Positions 26,999 to 37,700 of a DNA stretch of 64,000 bases are shown here, piece by piece. Each line of letters begins with the position of its first letter. Position 1 is the stretch's first letter. Below the pieces are notes generated by a model, which saw only the letters and a program-made list of their open reading frames with translations, did not search any database and was not told the DNA's origin. Both the position numbers and the translations under genes were made by a program. The DNA is from Muribaculaceae bacterium (GTDB taxonomy: Bacteria; Bacteroidota; Bacteroidia; Bacteroidales; Muribaculaceae). The stretch is from contig JAIDXM010000005.1 in NCBI GenBank assembly GCA_029058745.1, positions 1-64,000 on the forward strand. The letters run 5' to 3'.

Positions 26999-27053
26999 CG
27001 GGACGTGCGGCTCCTGAGGAATTAAATATCAACATATAAAAAGGAAAGGAATT

Positions 27054-27566
27054 ATGAAAACAAACAAGACAATCGGAATCATGGCCACATTGATGTTATG
27101 CTTTGTGATGTGGGCATGTGGAGGCGCTGACAAGGCGGCGCAGGTGGCTTCGAAAATTGCCAATGGAGAACAGCTGACACAGGAAGACTATACGGAGATG
27201 GTGGATTATTGCGGGAAGTATGCGCGGGAGGCGCAGAAACTGCAGGATGAGATTAATCTGCTGTCGCCGACATCAGTAGAGGCTGGGAAACTCACCGAAC
27301 AGGTTGCGGCCCTTAGCGACAAATATTCTTATGCAAATGAATTCTTCAGCAAGATTTCGAACAGCACCAAGGAAGAGGTGGGTGTGGCAAATGTGGCAAA
27401 AATCGAGGAGCTTGCTCCATTGACATGGTTTTCGGCTCCTGAGTGGGCAGATGTGGCACAGGATTCGGATGTGGCAGGATCCATAGTTGATATGCCGGAA
27501 AAGGACACGGCCGGGGTCATTGCGGTAGGAGCCGGCGAGATGGTGGATTCAGTATCTGCGAAATAA
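27054..27566 (+). CDS. Hypothetical lipoprotein
   Basis: This 170-residue protein has a signal peptide with a lipobox ending at Cys22 (VMWAC). The middle is helical and charged (residues ~30-110), the end is Asp/Val/Gly-rich. I do not recognise the family. It is 55 nt after the NYN gene and may be co-transcribed with it. Its base use and context look native. Confidence 0.7.
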   Translation: MKTNKTIGIMATLMLCFVMWACGGADKAAQVASKIANGEQLTQEDYTEMVDYCGKYAREAQKLQDEINLLSPTSVEAGKLTEQVAALSDKYSYANEFFSKISNSTKEEVGVANVAKIEELAPLTWFSAPEWADVAQDSDVAGSIVDMPEKDTAGVIAVGAGEMVDSVSAK

Positions 27567-27602
27567 AAGAGGCATCCCTTGTGCAAGGGATGGGGTTGGT
27601 TG

Positions 27603-27636
27603 ATAAGTGTGGCGTAGTGTCACACTTATTTTTTAT
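27603..27636 (+). terminator. Terminator after the lipoprotein gene
   Basis: A perfect 9-bp stem (27603-27611 with 27621-27629) is followed by TTTTTT. Another perfect 8-bp hairpin with no T-run sits just before it at 27573-27592. Confidence 0.8.
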
Positions 27637-27803
27637 AAATGTGGTAATGCAATATAAAATGGATAAGGGCGTTTCAAAGGAGAGGGATTATGTCTCATCA
27701 TATGATGGATTGCCATTAATCCCTGAAAGGCAAAGACTTTGCTGCCGCAGATTCTGTGAAAGGATTTGCGGATATTATTTAACGCGAAAATATTGGAAAT
27801 AGT

Positions 27804-27826
27804 CCGCGCCTCGAAGAGAGGCGTGG
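27804..27826 (+). promoter_or_regulatory. Leader hairpin upstream of glmS
   Basis: A 9-bp stem with one G-U pair (27804-27812 with 27818-27826, 5-nt loop) ends 24 nt before the glmS start. It is not a glmS ribozyme, which is much larger and typical of Firmicutes. A role in mRNA stability or translation is possible. Confidence 0.35.
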
Positions 27827-27850
27827 ATAAAGTCAAGACTATATCATTAT

Positions 27851-29695
27851 ATGTGTGGAATTGTAGGATACGTTGGCGAAGGCAACGTTTATGAAGTGCT
27901 TGTCAAAGGGCTTCATCGTCTTGAATACAGGGGTTATGACAGTGCAGGCATTGCCCTCGTTTCTCCGGAAGGGAAATTAAACGTTTACAAGACCATGGGC
28001 AAGGTAAGCAATCTTGAAGCTTTTTGCGGAGACAAGAATCTTGATGCAAAGGTTGGAATAGCTCATACGAGATGGGCCACTCATGGCGAGCCAAGCGACT
28101 GCAATGCCCATCCTCACTATAGCGAGGATGGAAATCTGGCACTTGTCCATAACGGGACTATCGAGAATTATAAGGTGTTGAAGGATGCTTTGATTCAGCA
28201 TGGGTCGAAGTTCAATTCCGAGACAGACACTGAGGTTCTGGTTCAACTGATTGAGTATATAAGGATAAAGAACGATTGTTCGCTTGTGGATGCAGTCAGG
28301 GAGGCGTTGAAGCAAGTAGTGGGAGCTTATGCTATAGCGGTGATAGAGAAGAATAATCCTGACCGGATAATCGCCGCGAGGAAAAGTTCTCCGCTTGTGA
28401 TAGGCATCGGGGAAGGGGAGATGTTTCTCGCCTCCGACGCGACTCCGTTTGTGGAGTACACCAAGGATTGTGTATATCTGAAGGATGAGGAGCTCGCGGT
28501 GATAGAGAGGGGTAAGCCACTTAAGATTCTTGATCTGGAAAATAAAGAGAGCAAGATAGATGTCACAACTCTGAAGATGAGTATTTCGCAGCTTGAAAAG
28601 GGGGGGTATCCTCATTTCATGCTCAAGGAGATATTTGAACAGCCGGCCACACTTCTTGATTGCATCAGGGGGCGCGTTGTTTCAGGCGGACGCAGGGTTG
28701 TGCTTAACGGGGTCAATGATAATATTGATAAGTTTTTGAATGCCAAACGGATTGTGATAGTTGCTTGCGGCACGTCATGGCATGCGGCTTTGCTTGGGAA
28801 ATATCTTCTTCAGGATATGTGCCGTATTCCGGTGGAGGTGGAGTATGCGAGCGAGTTCAGATATTCGAATCCGGTGCTCGACGATAAGGATATAGTTGTG
28901 GCCATATCGCAGAGCGGGGAGACAGCCGACACTCTGGCGGCCATAAAGATAGCTAAGGGGATGGGAGCGTTTGTCTATGGCATAAGCAATGTGGTGGGAA
29001 GTTCCATCCCGAGAGAGACAGACAGCGGGACTTATATACACGTCGGCCCTGAGATTGGCGTGGCGTCAACGAAGGCATTCACAGGTCAGGTGATGGTGCT
29101 GACAATGCTTGCCTTGTCTATCGCCCAGGTGAAAAAGAGTATGAGCGACGAGCAGATAGAGGAACTCGGACGCCATATCGTGAAAATCCCGAAGATAGTG
29201 GAGAAGGTGCTTAAGCTTTCAGATAAGATAGAACGTCTGTCGCTTATATATACATACGCACGCAATTTCCTATATCTTGGACGAGGATACAGCTACCCTG
29301 TGGCTCTTGAGGGAGCCTTGAAGCTAAAGGAAATCTCGTATATACATGCGGAGGGGTATCCTGCGGCAGAGATGAAGCATGGTCCGATTGCGTTGATTGA
29401 CGCAGAGATGCCAAGTGTGATTATCGCTCCTAATGATCATCTGTATGAGAAGATAGTCAGCAATGTGCAACAGGTGAAAGCCCGAGGTGGCTCGATTATA
29501 GCCATAGTCACGGAGGGCGATACGGTCATACGGAATATCGCCGACCATGTTTTGGAGGTGCCGGAGATGCCGGAATGCCTGACTCCGATTATTACAAGCA
29601 TTCCCCTCCAGTTGCTGAGCTATTACATCGCCATCAACAAGGGTAAGGATGTTGACATGCCACGTAATCTTGCAAAGTCTGTGACGGTGGAATAA
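27851..29695 (+). CDS. glmS: Glutamine-fructose-6-phosphate aminotransferase
   Basis: This 614-residue enzyme makes glucosamine-6-phosphate for peptidoglycan and LPS. The N-terminal glutaminase domain starts with the Cys2 nucleophile (MCGIVGYVG) and has the THTRWATHGEPS-type HTRWATHG motif. Two SIS domains follow (VACGTSWHAALLGKY, AISQSGETADTLAA), then the C-terminal LAKSVTVE tail. Length is normal. It has its own leader and terminator. Confidence 0.97.
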   Translation: MCGIVGYVGEGNVYEVLVKGLHRLEYRGYDSAGIALVSPEGKLNVYKTMGKVSNLEAFCGDKNLDAKVGIAHTRWATHGEPSDCNAHPHYSEDGNLALVHNGTIENYKVLKDALIQHGSKFNSETDTEVLVQLIEYIRIKNDCSLVDAVREALKQVVGAYAIAVIEKNNPDRIIAARKSSPLVIGIGEGEMFLASDATPFVEYTKDCVYLKDEELAVIERGKPLKILDLENKESKIDVTTLKMSISQLEKGGYPHFMLKEIFEQPATLLDCIRGRVVSGGRRVVLNGVNDNIDKFLNAKRIVIVACGTSWHAALLGKYLLQDMCRIPVEVEYASEFRYSNPVLDDKDIVVAISQSGETADTLAAIKIAKGMGAFVYGISNVVGSSIPRETDSGTYIHVGPEIGVASTKAFTGQVMVLTMLALSIAQVKKSMSDEQIEELGRHIVKIPKIVEKVLKLSDKIERLSLIYTYARNFLYLGRGYSYPVALEGALKLKEISYIHAEGYPAAEMKHGPIALIDAEMPSVIIAPNDHLYEKIVSNVQQVKARGGSIIAIVTEGDTVIRNIADHVLEVPEMPECLTPIITSIPLQLLSYYIAINKGKDVDMPRNLAKSVTVE

Positions 29696-29737
29696 AGGTA
29701 TTTCCATGGTCGCGTGTCTTGCGGTTAAAACAGACTC

Positions 29738-29783
29738 AAAAATATCGCGGAGCTGATGAAAAAAACATCTTCGCGATATTTTT
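29738..29783 (+). terminator. Terminator after glmS
   Basis: A 12-bp stem (29738-29749 with 29772-29783) has an inner GATG/CATC stem in its loop. The 5' arm begins with A residues and the 3' arm ends in T residues, so it may work in both directions. Confidence 0.8.
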
Positions 29784-29864
29784 GGTTTATAATGATTTGA
29801 GTTGTTATTGTGGGGTGGTTGTGCTGATGTTTTGAAATTTTATTTGAAAAAAGTTGCCAAAAAA

Positions 29865-29896
29865 TTTGGAGGGTATGAAAAAAAGCTATAACTTTG
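29865..29896 (+). promoter_or_regulatory. Promoter of the tRNA-tuf operon
   Basis: TTTG at 29865-29868 and TAACTTTG at 29889-29896 are 20 nt apart. Transcription would start near 29902, about 57 nt before tRNA-Tyr. Confidence 0.7.
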
Positions 29897-29958
29897 CACT
29901 CGATTTCGGTTGGGAACTCCAAAAGACTTGACAAAAAAGTTTTGGAATACCGATTGAA

Positions 29959-30041
29959 GGGCGAATACCAGAGTGGCCAAATGGGGCAGACTGTAAATCT
30001 GCTGGCTTATGCCTTCGGTGGTTCGAATCCATCTTCGCCCA
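29959..30041 (+). tRNA. tRNA-Tyr (GTA)
   Basis: The 83-nt cloverleaf has a 7-bp acceptor stem (GGGCGAA with TTCGCCC), anticodon GTA and the long variable arm expected of bacterial tRNA-Tyr. The discriminator is A. It is first in a Tyr-Gly-Thr-tuf order also known from enterobacteria. No complete CCA is encoded. Confidence 0.97.
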
Positions 30042-30073
30042 CACTTTGAAAACAGGGACTGTTGAAAAGGAAT

Positions 30074-30149
30074 GCGGAAGTAGCTCAGTTGGTAGAGCAT
30101 TAGCCTTCCAAGCTAAGGGTCGCGAGTTCGAACCTCGTCTTCCGCTCCA
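30074..30149 (+). tRNA. tRNA-Gly (TCC)
   Basis: The acceptor stem GCGGAAG pairs with CTTCCGC, the anticodon is TCC and the discriminator T is followed by an encoded CCA (30147-30149). It lies 32 nt after tRNA-Tyr. Confidence 0.97.
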
Positions 30150-30157
30150 TTTTTTTT

Positions 30158-30229
<72 letters not shown>

Positions 30230-30286
30230 CTAATCTCTCCTCTACCGAAGAGGAAAATAATCAACTAAAATAATACTAGCAAACTT

Positions 30287-31474
30287 ATGGCTAAAGAAAA
30301 ATTCGAAAGAACCAAACCGCATGTAAACATCGGTACGATTGGTCACGTTGACCATGGCAAGACCACGCTTACTGCAGCCATCACTAAGGTGCTTGCTGAA
30401 AAGGGTCTTTCCGAGCTTCGTTCATTCGATTCTATTGATAACGCTCCTGAGGAAAAAGAGCGTGGTATCACCATCAATACTGCCCACGTAGAGTATCAGA
30501 CTGCAAATCGTCACTATGCTCACGTTGACTGTCCGGGACACGCCGACTATGTAAAGAACATGGTAACTGGTGCTGCTCAGATGGACGGTGCTATCATCGT
30601 GGTGGCTGCTACTGACGGTCCGATGCCTCAGACTCGTGAGCACATCCTTCTTGCTCGCCAGGTGAACGTTCCCCGTCTCGTTGTTTTCATGAACAAATGT
30701 GACATGGTTGACGACGAGGAGATGCTCGAGCTTGTAGAGATGGACATGCGTGACCTTCTTTCACAGTATGACTATGACGGTGATGAGACTCCTATCATCC
30801 GTGGTTCTGCTCTTGGTGCTCTCAATGGTGAGCCTGAGTGGGAAGAGAAGGTGATGGAACTCATGGAGGCTGTTGACAACTGGATTCCACTTCCTCCCCG
30901 TGATGTTGACAAACCGTTCCTTATGCCTGTTGAGGACGTATTCTCAATCACAGGTCGTGGTACTGTTGCAACTGGCCGTATCGAGGCAGGTCGCGTGAAG
31001 GTAGGTGATGAGGTTCAGATTCTTGGTCTTGGTGCTGACAAGAAGTCAGTTGTAACCGGTGTTGAGATGTTCCGTAAGATTCTTGACGAAGGTGAGGCTG
31101 GTGATAACGTAGGTCTTCTTCTCCGTGGTATCGACAAGGACGAAATCAAGCGTGGTATGGTTATCTGCCATCCCGGACAGGTTAAGCCTCACGATCACTT
31201 CAAGGCTCAGGTTTATATCCTGAAGAAAGAGGAAGGTGGCCGTCACACTCCGTTCCACAACAAGTATCGTCCTCAGTTCTATATCCGTACTCTTGACGTG
31301 ACCGGTGAGATTACACTTCCCGAGGGAATCGAGATGGTAATGCCTGGTGACAACGTTGAGATTGAGGTTAAGCTCATCACTCCGGTAGCTTGCGATCAGG
31401 GTCTCCGTTTCGCAATCCGTGAGGGTGGTCGCACAGTAGGTTCTGGCCAGATTACTTCTGTGATTGACGATTGA
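30287..31474 (+). CDS. tuf: Elongation factor Tu
   Basis: This 395-residue GTPase delivers aminoacyl-tRNA to the ribosome. The P-loop GHVDHGKT is at residues 19-26, DCPGHADY lies near 80 and NKCD near 135; domains 2 and 3 are complete. It follows three tRNA genes after 57 nt and is followed by a hairpin and tRNA-Trp, so it belongs to a tRNA-rich operon. Its exchange factor gene tsf is at 2652. Confidence 0.98.
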   Translation: MAKEKFERTKPHVNIGTIGHVDHGKTTLTAAITKVLAEKGLSELRSFDSIDNAPEEKERGITINTAHVEYQTANRHYAHVDCPGHADYVKNMVTGAAQMDGAIIVVAATDGPMPQTREHILLARQVNVPRLVVFMNKCDMVDDEEMLELVEMDMRDLLSQYDYDGDETPIIRGSALGALNGEPEWEEKVMELMEAVDNWIPLPPRDVDKPFLMPVEDVFSITGRGTVATGRIEAGRVKVGDEVQILGLGADKKSVVTGVEMFRKILDEGEAGDNVGLLLRGIDKDEIKRGMVICHPGQVKPHDHFKAQVYILKKEEGGRHTPFHNKYRPQFYIRTLDVTGEITLPEGIEMVMPGDNVEIEVKLITPVACDQGLRFAIREGGRTVGSGQITSVIDD

Positions 31475-31495
31475 TAATTTCAATGAGATAATATA

Positions 31496-31526
31496 ATGGG
31501 GCCTTCGGCTTTGTTGAAGGCCCCAT
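31496..31526 (+). terminator. Hairpin between tuf and tRNA-Trp
   Basis: An 11-bp perfect stem (31496-31506 with 31516-31526) follows tuf by 21 nt. No long T-run follows, only AATT, and tRNA-Trp starts 5 nt later. Partial termination or RNA processing is as likely as full termination. Confidence 0.6.
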
Positions 31527-31530
31527 AATT

Positions 31531-31606
31531 ACGGGAATAGCTCAGTCGGTAGAGCACTGGTCTCCAAAACCAGGTGTCGGGAGTTCGAGCCTCTCTTCCC
31601 GTGCCA
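31531..31606 (+). tRNA. tRNA-Trp (CCA)
   Basis: The acceptor stem ACGGGAA pairs with TTCCCGT, the anticodon is CCA and the discriminator G is followed by an encoded CCA (31604-31606). It sits between tuf and secE, as in many bacteria. Confidence 0.97.
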
Positions 31607-31618
31607 ATCAAAGTTAAT

Positions 31619-31810
31619 ATGAAATTAATGAACGATATAAAGGAATCTTATAACGAGCTTGTTTATAAGGTTTCTTGGCCAACTCAGAAACAACTTATCA
31701 ACAGCTCAGTGCTGGTGTTGATTGCTTCCATCATCATCGCTGTGTTTATTTGGGTTGTTGACAAGATTTTCAATCTTCTCATGGAACTGGTGTACAGCAT
31801 CAGTTTTTAA
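31619..31810 (+). CDS. secE: Preprotein translocase subunit SecE
   Basis: This 63-residue inner-membrane protein has the SecE core: YNELVYKVSWPTQKQL followed by one transmembrane helix (VLVLIASIIIAVFIWVV). It braces SecY in the Sec channel. I start at MKLMNDIKE, 12 nt after tRNA-Trp; an upstream in-frame ATG would lie inside the tRNA. nusG follows after 18 nt, the standard order. Confidence 0.95.
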   Translation: MKLMNDIKESYNELVYKVSWPTQKQLINSSVLVLIASIIIAVFIWVVDKIFNLLMELVYSISF

Positions 31811-31828
31811 ACTTTAATTTGTAGTTCA

Positions 31829-32380
31829 ATGGCTGAGGATAAGAAAGAATGGTACGTGTTGCGTGCCATTTCAGGAAAGGAAGCGAAGGTCAAGGAGGTG
31901 CTTGATGCAGCAATCAAGAATACGAATCTTGGTCAATACGTTTCACAGGTATTGATACCTACAGAGAAGGTTTACACCACGCGCAATGGCAAGAAAGTGC
32001 TTAAGGAGCGTAATCTTTATTCAGGATATGTCTTTATAGAGGCTAAACTGACAGGAGAGGTTATATATGAGCTTCGAAACACGACTAATGTCATTGATTT
32101 TTTGCGTGGACGCAGCAAGCAGAGCATGCCTGAGGCTCTCAGGGAGAGTGAGGTGATGCGTATGCTGGGTGCGGCGGATGAGCTTCGCAAACCACAGGAG
32201 GACATAGCCAATGAATATATCGTGGGAGAGTCTGTGAAGGTTAACTTCGGGCCTTTCTCTGGATTCAGTGGTGTGATTCGAGAGGTAAATGCGGATAAGA
32301 AGAAGATTAAGGTCGAGGTTAAGATATTCGGACGCCCAACTGACCTTGAGTTGGAAAATTCGCAGGTGGAGCGGATTTGA
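31829..32380 (+). CDS. nusG: Transcription termination/antitermination protein NusG
   Basis: This 183-residue protein has the NGN domain (EWYVLRAISGKEAKVKE) and a C-terminal KOW motif (VGESVKVNFGPFSGFSGVI). NusG binds RNA polymerase and links it to ribosomes or Rho. It lies between secE and rplK in the conserved order. Confidence 0.97.
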   Translation: MAEDKKEWYVLRAISGKEAKVKEVLDAAIKNTNLGQYVSQVLIPTEKVYTTRNGKKVLKERNLYSGYVFIEAKLTGEVIYELRNTTNVIDFLRGRSKQSMPEALRESEVMRMLGAADELRKPQEDIANEYIVGESVKVNFGPFSGFSGVIREVNADKKKIKVEVKIFGRPTDLELENSQVERI

Positions 32381-32400
32381 GATATGATGTTACGCATATC
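32381..32400 (+). promoter_or_regulatory. Hairpin in the nusG-rplK gap, possible L1 site
   Basis: GATATG (32381-32386) pairs with CATATC (32395-32400) around an 8-nt loop in the 62-nt leader of rplK. L1 represses rplK-rplA through a leader structure in other bacteria. The hairpin is weak and the match to an L1 motif is only suggestive. Confidence 0.25.
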
Positions 32401-32442
32401 GCTGACATGAAACCTGCATAACAATAATAAAAAAACAGAACA

Positions 32443-32886
32443 ATGGCTAAAGAAATTGCTGGACAGATCAAATTGCAGATAAAGGGTGGTGCGGCGAATC
32501 CGTCGCCTCCAGTAGGACCTGCGTTGGGTTCTAAGGGCATCAATATCATGGAATTTTGCAAGCAATTCAACGCCCGTACCCAGGATAAGGCAGGAAAGGT
32601 TCTTCCAGTAGTAATCACTTACTACACTGACAAATCTTTCGACTTTATCGTAAAGACTCCTCCGGTGGCAGTACAGCTTAAGGAGGTTGCCAAATTGAAG
32701 AGCGGCTCGGCACAGCCCAACCGTAACAAGGTGGCAGAGATAACCTGGGATCAGGTGAAGACTATTGCAGAAGACAAGATGCCTGATTTGAACTGTTTTA
32801 CTTTAGACTCGGCAATGCGTATGGTTGCCGGCACAGCGAGAAGCATGGGTATCACCGTTAAAGGGGCGTTCCCCGAAAACATCTAA
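32443..32886 (+). CDS. rplK: 50S ribosomal protein L11 (uL11)
   Basis: This 147-residue protein of the GTPase-associated centre has the L11 motifs [20 protein letters not shown] and [10 protein letters not shown], and the C-terminal RNA-binding end ([13 protein letters not shown]). rplA follows after 12 nt. Confidence 0.98.
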   Translation: MAKEIAGQIKLQIKGGAANPSPPVGPALGSKGINIMEFCKQFNARTQDKAGKVLPVVITYYTDKSFDFIVKTPPVAVQLKEVAKLKSGSAQPNRNKVAEITWDQVKTIAEDKMPDLNCFTLDSAMRMVAGTARSMGITVKGAFPENI

Positions 32887-32898
32887 AAATCTTCAAAA

Positions 32899-33594
32899 AT
32901 GGGAAAACTGACAAAAAATCAAAAGTTGGCTTTGTCGAAGATTGAACCCGGGAAGGCTTATACACTCGCTGAGGCAGCAGAGAAAGTAAAAGAGGTGACC
33001 TTCACCAAATTTGATTCTTCGTTCGATATCGACGTTCGTCTTGGAGTGGATCCTCGTAAGGCCGACCAGATGGTTCGTGGTGTCGTATCATTGCCACACG
33101 GCACTGGCAAGCAGGTAAGAGTGCTTGTATTGTGTACACCTGATGCAGAGGCAGCCGCTAAGGAGGCTGGGGCCGACTATGTTGGTCTTGATGAGTATCT
33201 TGCAAAAATCAAGGGAGGTTGGACAGACGTTGATGTAATTATCACACAGCCTTCAGTGATGGGTAAGCTCGGTCCTTTGGGTAGGATTCTTGGTCCTCGC
33301 GGCCTTATGCCTAACCCCAAGAGCGGCACGGTGACAATGGATGTTGCCAAGGCTGTCAAGGAAGTGAAGCAGGGTAAGATAGATTTCAAGGTTGACAAGA
33401 CCGGCATCGTGCATGCATCCATCGGCAAGGTGAGTTTCACAGCCGAGCAGATGCGCGACAATGCGAAGGAGTTTGTCAACACTCTTATCAAGCTTAAGCC
33501 TGCCACTGCAAAGGGCACTTATATCAAGAGTATTTATCTTTCGAGCACAATGAGTCCCGGCGTAAAGGTCGAGCCCAAGTCTGTGGTTGAATAA
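32899..33594 (+). CDS. rplA: 50S ribosomal protein L1 (uL1)
   Basis: This 231-residue stalk protein has the family signature in the [20 protein letters not shown] segment. L1 helps release deacylated tRNA and often represses its own operon. rplJ follows after 17 nt, leaving no room for the usual L10 leader. Confidence 0.98.
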   Translation: MGKLTKNQKLALSKIEPGKAYTLAEAAEKVKEVTFTKFDSSFDIDVRLGVDPRKADQMVRGVVSLPHGTGKQVRVLVLCTPDAEAAAKEAGADYVGLDEYLAKIKGGWTDVDVIITQPSVMGKLGPLGRILGPRGLMPNPKSGTVTMDVAKAVKEVKQGKIDFKVDKTGIVHASIGKVSFTAEQMRDNAKEFVNTLIKLKPATAKGTYIKSIYLSSTMSPGVKVEPKSVVE

Positions 33595-33611
33595 ACTTAA
33601 AGGAAGACGAA

Positions 33612-34136
33612 ATGAAAAAGGAAGATAAATCACTCATCATAGAAAAGATTGGAAATACACTTGCAGAGTATTCATGTGTATATCTGACTCAGACATCCGG
33701 TCTTAACGCTGAAAAGACAAGTGCATTGCGTCGCGCATGTTTCAAGGGCGACATCAAGATGCTTTGTGTGAAGAACACACTTCTCAAGAAGGCGTTTGAG
33801 GCAAGCGAGAAAGATTATAGCGAGCTTTATGACCTTCTCCACGGCGAGACGACTCTACTTCTCAGCAACACCGGCAATGCGCCTGCGAAGCTGATAAAGA
33901 GCTTCCGTCAGAAGAACGACACACTTCCTATGCTGAAGGGTGCGTATGTAGAGGAGACGGTATATGTTGGCGAGGCGCAGTTAGACACCCTCAGCAACAT
34001 CAAGAGCAAGAATGAGCTTATCGGTGATGTCATCACTCTTCTCCAGAGTCCTGCCAAGAACGTTATCAGCGCTCTCCAGAGCGGTGGCAACAAGCTTCAC
34101 GGCATATTGGAGACCTTGTCTAACAAAGAAAACTAA
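33612..34136 (+). CDS. rplJ: 50S ribosomal protein L10 (uL10)
   Basis: This 174-residue protein anchors the L7/L12 stalk. The N-terminal domain (CVYLTQTSGLNAEKTSALRR) and the KNTLLKKAF segment fit L10; the helical C-terminus would hold L7/L12 dimers. rplL follows after 32 nt. Confidence 0.96.
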   Translation: MKKEDKSLIIEKIGNTLAEYSCVYLTQTSGLNAEKTSALRRACFKGDIKMLCVKNTLLKKAFEASEKDYSELYDLLHGETTLLLSNTGNAPAKLIKSFRQKNDTLPMLKGAYVEETVYVGEAQLDTLSNIKSKNELIGDVITLLQSPAKNVISALQSGGNKLHGILETLSNKEN

Positions 34137-34168
34137 TCAAGTAAAAAATAATAAAAAGAGATACAACA

Positions 34169-34546
34169 ATGGCAGATTTGAAAGCATTTGCAGAACAATT
34201 GGTTAACCTTTCCGTAAAGGAAGTGAACGAACTTGCTCAGATCCTCAAAGAGGAGTATGGCATCGAACCCGCCGCTGCAGCAGTGGCAGTAGCAGCAGGC
34301 CCCGCCGGAGCAGCCGCTCCCGCTGAGGAGGAGAAGACCAACTTCGACGTTATCCTCAAGGCAGCCGGTGCAAGCAAGCTTGCAGTTGTTAAGCTCGTTA
34401 AGGAGCTCACCGGTCTTGGTCTTAAGGAGGCTAAGGCTCTCGTTGACGGCGCTCCCGGTGTCGTTAAGGAAGGTCTTCCCAAAGCTGAGGCTGAGGGCTT
34501 GAAGAAGCAGCTTGAAGAGGCTGGTGCTGAAGTTGAGCTCAAATAA
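34169..34546 (+). CDS. rplL: 50S ribosomal protein L7/L12 (bL12)
   Basis: This 125-residue stalk protein has the N-terminal dimer domain, an Ala-rich hinge ([19 protein letters not shown]) and the C-terminal factor-binding domain ([20 protein letters not shown]). A strong terminator follows before rpoB. Confidence 0.98.
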   Translation: MADLKAFAEQLVNLSVKEVNELAQILKEEYGIEPAAAAVAVAAGPAGAAAPAEEEKTNFDVILKAAGASKLAVVKLVKELTGLGLKEAKALVDGAPGVVKEGLPKAEAEGLKKQLEEAGAEVELK

Positions 34547-34567
34547 GATAACTCTTATCCTACCAAT

Positions 34568-34608
34568 AGGTTAAGAACGCACGAGAAGTGGCGTTCTTAA
34601 CCTTTTTT
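34568..34608 (+). terminator. Terminator/attenuator between rplL and rpoB
   Basis: A perfect 13-bp stem (34568-34580 with 34591-34603) with a 10-nt loop runs into a T-tract to 34608. Full termination would cut off rpoBC, so it is probably leaky or is offset by an unseen promoter. An rplL-rpoB attenuator is known in E. coli. Confidence 0.85.
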
Positions 34609-34733
34609 TGGCATATTTGTAGCTTCTTATCGTATTGTGGCTTCAGAATTGCGGCTTTTTTCCGTAATGACTAATGGATTGTCATGTGCCAATCACTTCT
34701 CGAGGAGTAAATCTTACACAAACCCTAACCCCA

Positions 34734-37700
34734 ATGTCAGTAATTTTAACCGAAAAACCGCGCGTAAACTTCGCATCGATTAAAAATCCGCTTCCGTTTC
34801 CTGACTTCCTGGAGGTGCAGCTGAAGTCGTTCAAGGACTTCCTGCAACTTGACGTTCCGCCGGAGGACCGGAAAAATCAGGGTCTATATAAAGTATTCGC
34901 GGAGAACTTTCCTATTGCCGACACCCGCAATAATTTTGTCTTGGAGTTTCTTGATTATTATATCGATCCTCCACGTTACACCATTGACGAGTGTCTTGAA
35001 AGAGGGCTTACCTACAGCGTCCCCTTGAAGGCAAAGCTGAAGCTTTATTGCACGGACCCCGACCATGAGGACTTCGACACCACGATTCAGGATGTTTATC
35101 TCGGCCCGATCCCTTATATGACGCAGCAGGGAACGTTCGTAATCAATGGCGCCGAACGAGTTGTCGTGTCGCAGCTTCACCGTTCACCGGGTGTCTTTTT
35201 CGGACAAAGCACTCATGCGAACGGAACCAAGCTTTATTCTGCCCGTATAATCCCGTTCAGAGGTAGCTGGATAGAGTTCGCCACTGACATCAACAACGTG
35301 ATGTACGCTTATATAGACCGTAAGAAGAAGTTGCCTGTGACGACACTTCTGCGTGCCATCGGTCTTGAGAGCGATAAAGATATTATTCAGATTTTTGACC
35401 TTGCCGAAGAGGTTAAGGTCACCAAGTCGAATCTGAAGGCAGCCGTGGGACGTCGTCTCGCGGGACGTATTGTCAAGAGCTGGATTGAGGATTATGCAGA
35501 CAGCGCTACCGGTGAGGTGGTTTCTATTGAGCGTAATGATGTTATCGTTGACCGTGGCACTGAGCTTTCTGATGATAATATCGACGCTATAATTGAAAGT
35601 GGAGCCAAGACTCTTCTTCTTGAGAAGGAGAATGTGAGCGCGATTGACTACAGCATCATTTTCAATACACTACAGAAGGATAATTCCAATTCAGAGAAGG
35701 AAGCTATCCAGTATATCTACCGGCAGTTGCGCAACGCGGAGCCACCGGATGATGCTTCAGCGAGGGAGGTAATCACCAACCTGTTCTTCTCTGAGAAAAG
35801 ATATGACCTCGGAGAGGTGGGACGTTTCCGTATCAATAAGAAACTGAATCTCGACACCCCCGAGGATGTGAAGGTGCTCACACGTGAGGATATAATCGCC
35901 ATCATCAAATATCTCATTGAGTTGATCAACTCCAAGAGTGATGTGGATGATATCGACCACTTGAGCAACCGTCGTGTGCGCACTGTCGGCGAGCAGCTCT
36001 ATAATCAGTTTGGCGTTGGCCTCGCACGCATGTCGCGTACGATACGAGAGAGAATGAACGTGAGAGACAACGAAGTGTTCAAGCCGATTGACCTGATAAA
36101 CGCGAAGACAATTTCTTCGGTTATCAACACATTCTTCGGCACAAACGCGTTGTCGCAGTTCATGGACCAGACAAATCCTCTTGCGGAGATTACCCACAAG
36201 CGCCGTATGTCGGCTCTTGGCCCCGGTGGTCTTTCCCGTGAGCGTGCCGGTTTTGAGGTTCGAGACGTGCATTACACCCACTATGGCCGTCTCTGTCCGA
36301 TTGAGACCCCTGAGGGCCCGAACATCGGTCTTATTTCGTCACTTTGCGTTTATGCCAAGATAAACAATCTCGGATTCATCGAGACCCCTTACAGGGTGGT
36401 TGAGAATGGAAAGGTGAACACGAGCAACGACGAGGTGGTGTATATGACTGCCGAGATTGAGGAGGGGCAGATGATTGCGCAGGGTAACGCGCCGCTCAAC
36501 GATGACGGATCGTTTATCAACAATAGGGTGAAGGCTCGTCTTGACGCCGACTTCCCGATTGTGCCGCCGGAGCAGATTCAGCTTATGGATGTGTCGCCGA
36601 TACAGATTGCGTCTATAGCCGCATCTTTGATTCCGTTCCTCGAGCATGACGACGCCAACCGCGCACTTATGGGGTCTAACATGATGCGTCAGGCAGTGCC
36701 GTTGTTGCGTAGCGAGGCTCCTATTGTGGGTACTGGCATCGAGGGTCAGCTCATACGCGACTCACGTACACAGATTATGGCCGAAGGTGCCGGTGTCATT
36801 GAGTATGTTGACGCTACTGTGATACGTATAAAGTATGACCGTACTGACGACGAGGCTTTTGTGGAATTTGAGTCCGCGACCAAGGATTACAGGATACCGA
36901 AGTTCCGTCGCACAAACCAGGGCACTACAATCGACCTCCGTCCGATTTGCGAGGTGGGACAGCGTGTCGAAAAAGGCGATATCCTGACAGAGGGTTATTC
37001 AACCGAGAAGGGGGAACTTGCCTTAGGTCGCAACCTCAAGGTGGCGTTCATGCCCTGGAAGGGTTATAACTATGAGGATGCCATCGTGCTCAACGAACGC
37101 ATGGTGCGTGAGGATATCCTTACTTCTGTGCATGTTGACGAGTACACTCTTGAGGTGCGCGAGACCAAGCGAGGCATGGAGGAGCTGACCAGCGACATCC
37201 CGAATGTGAGTGAGGACGCAACCAAAGATCTTGACGAGCGCGGCATTATCCGCGTGGGCGCGCATGTTGTGCCCGGCGACATCATGATCGGTAAGATTAC
37301 CCCCAAGGGTGAGAGCGACCCAACTCCAGAGGAGAAACTTCTGCGTGCAATCTTCGGCGACAAGGCCGGTGATGTGAAAGACGCTTCGCTCAAGGCATCG
37401 CCTTCGTTGAAGGGAGTCGTGATTGGAACGAATCTTTTCTCTCGCGCCATAAAGAAAAAGAACAACAAGAAGAGCGCCAACGCGCAGCTTCCGATACTCG
37501 ATGAGAGATATGAGGAGAAGCAGGCTGAGTTGAAGGGCATCCTTATCGGCAAGCTCGAGACTTTGCTCAAGGGTAAGGTGTCGGCCGGAGTGAAAGACTT
37601 CATCGGAGTTGATATAATCGCCAAGGGCGCCCGTTTCGAGGACCAGACGTTCGGCAATATCGATTACGAGACAGTCAACCTCGGCAACTGGACAGACGAC

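Noticed and set aside
27637..27850. A glmS ribozyme upstream of glmS
   Set aside because: The gap is short, the phylum does not use it, and only a small hairpin is seen.
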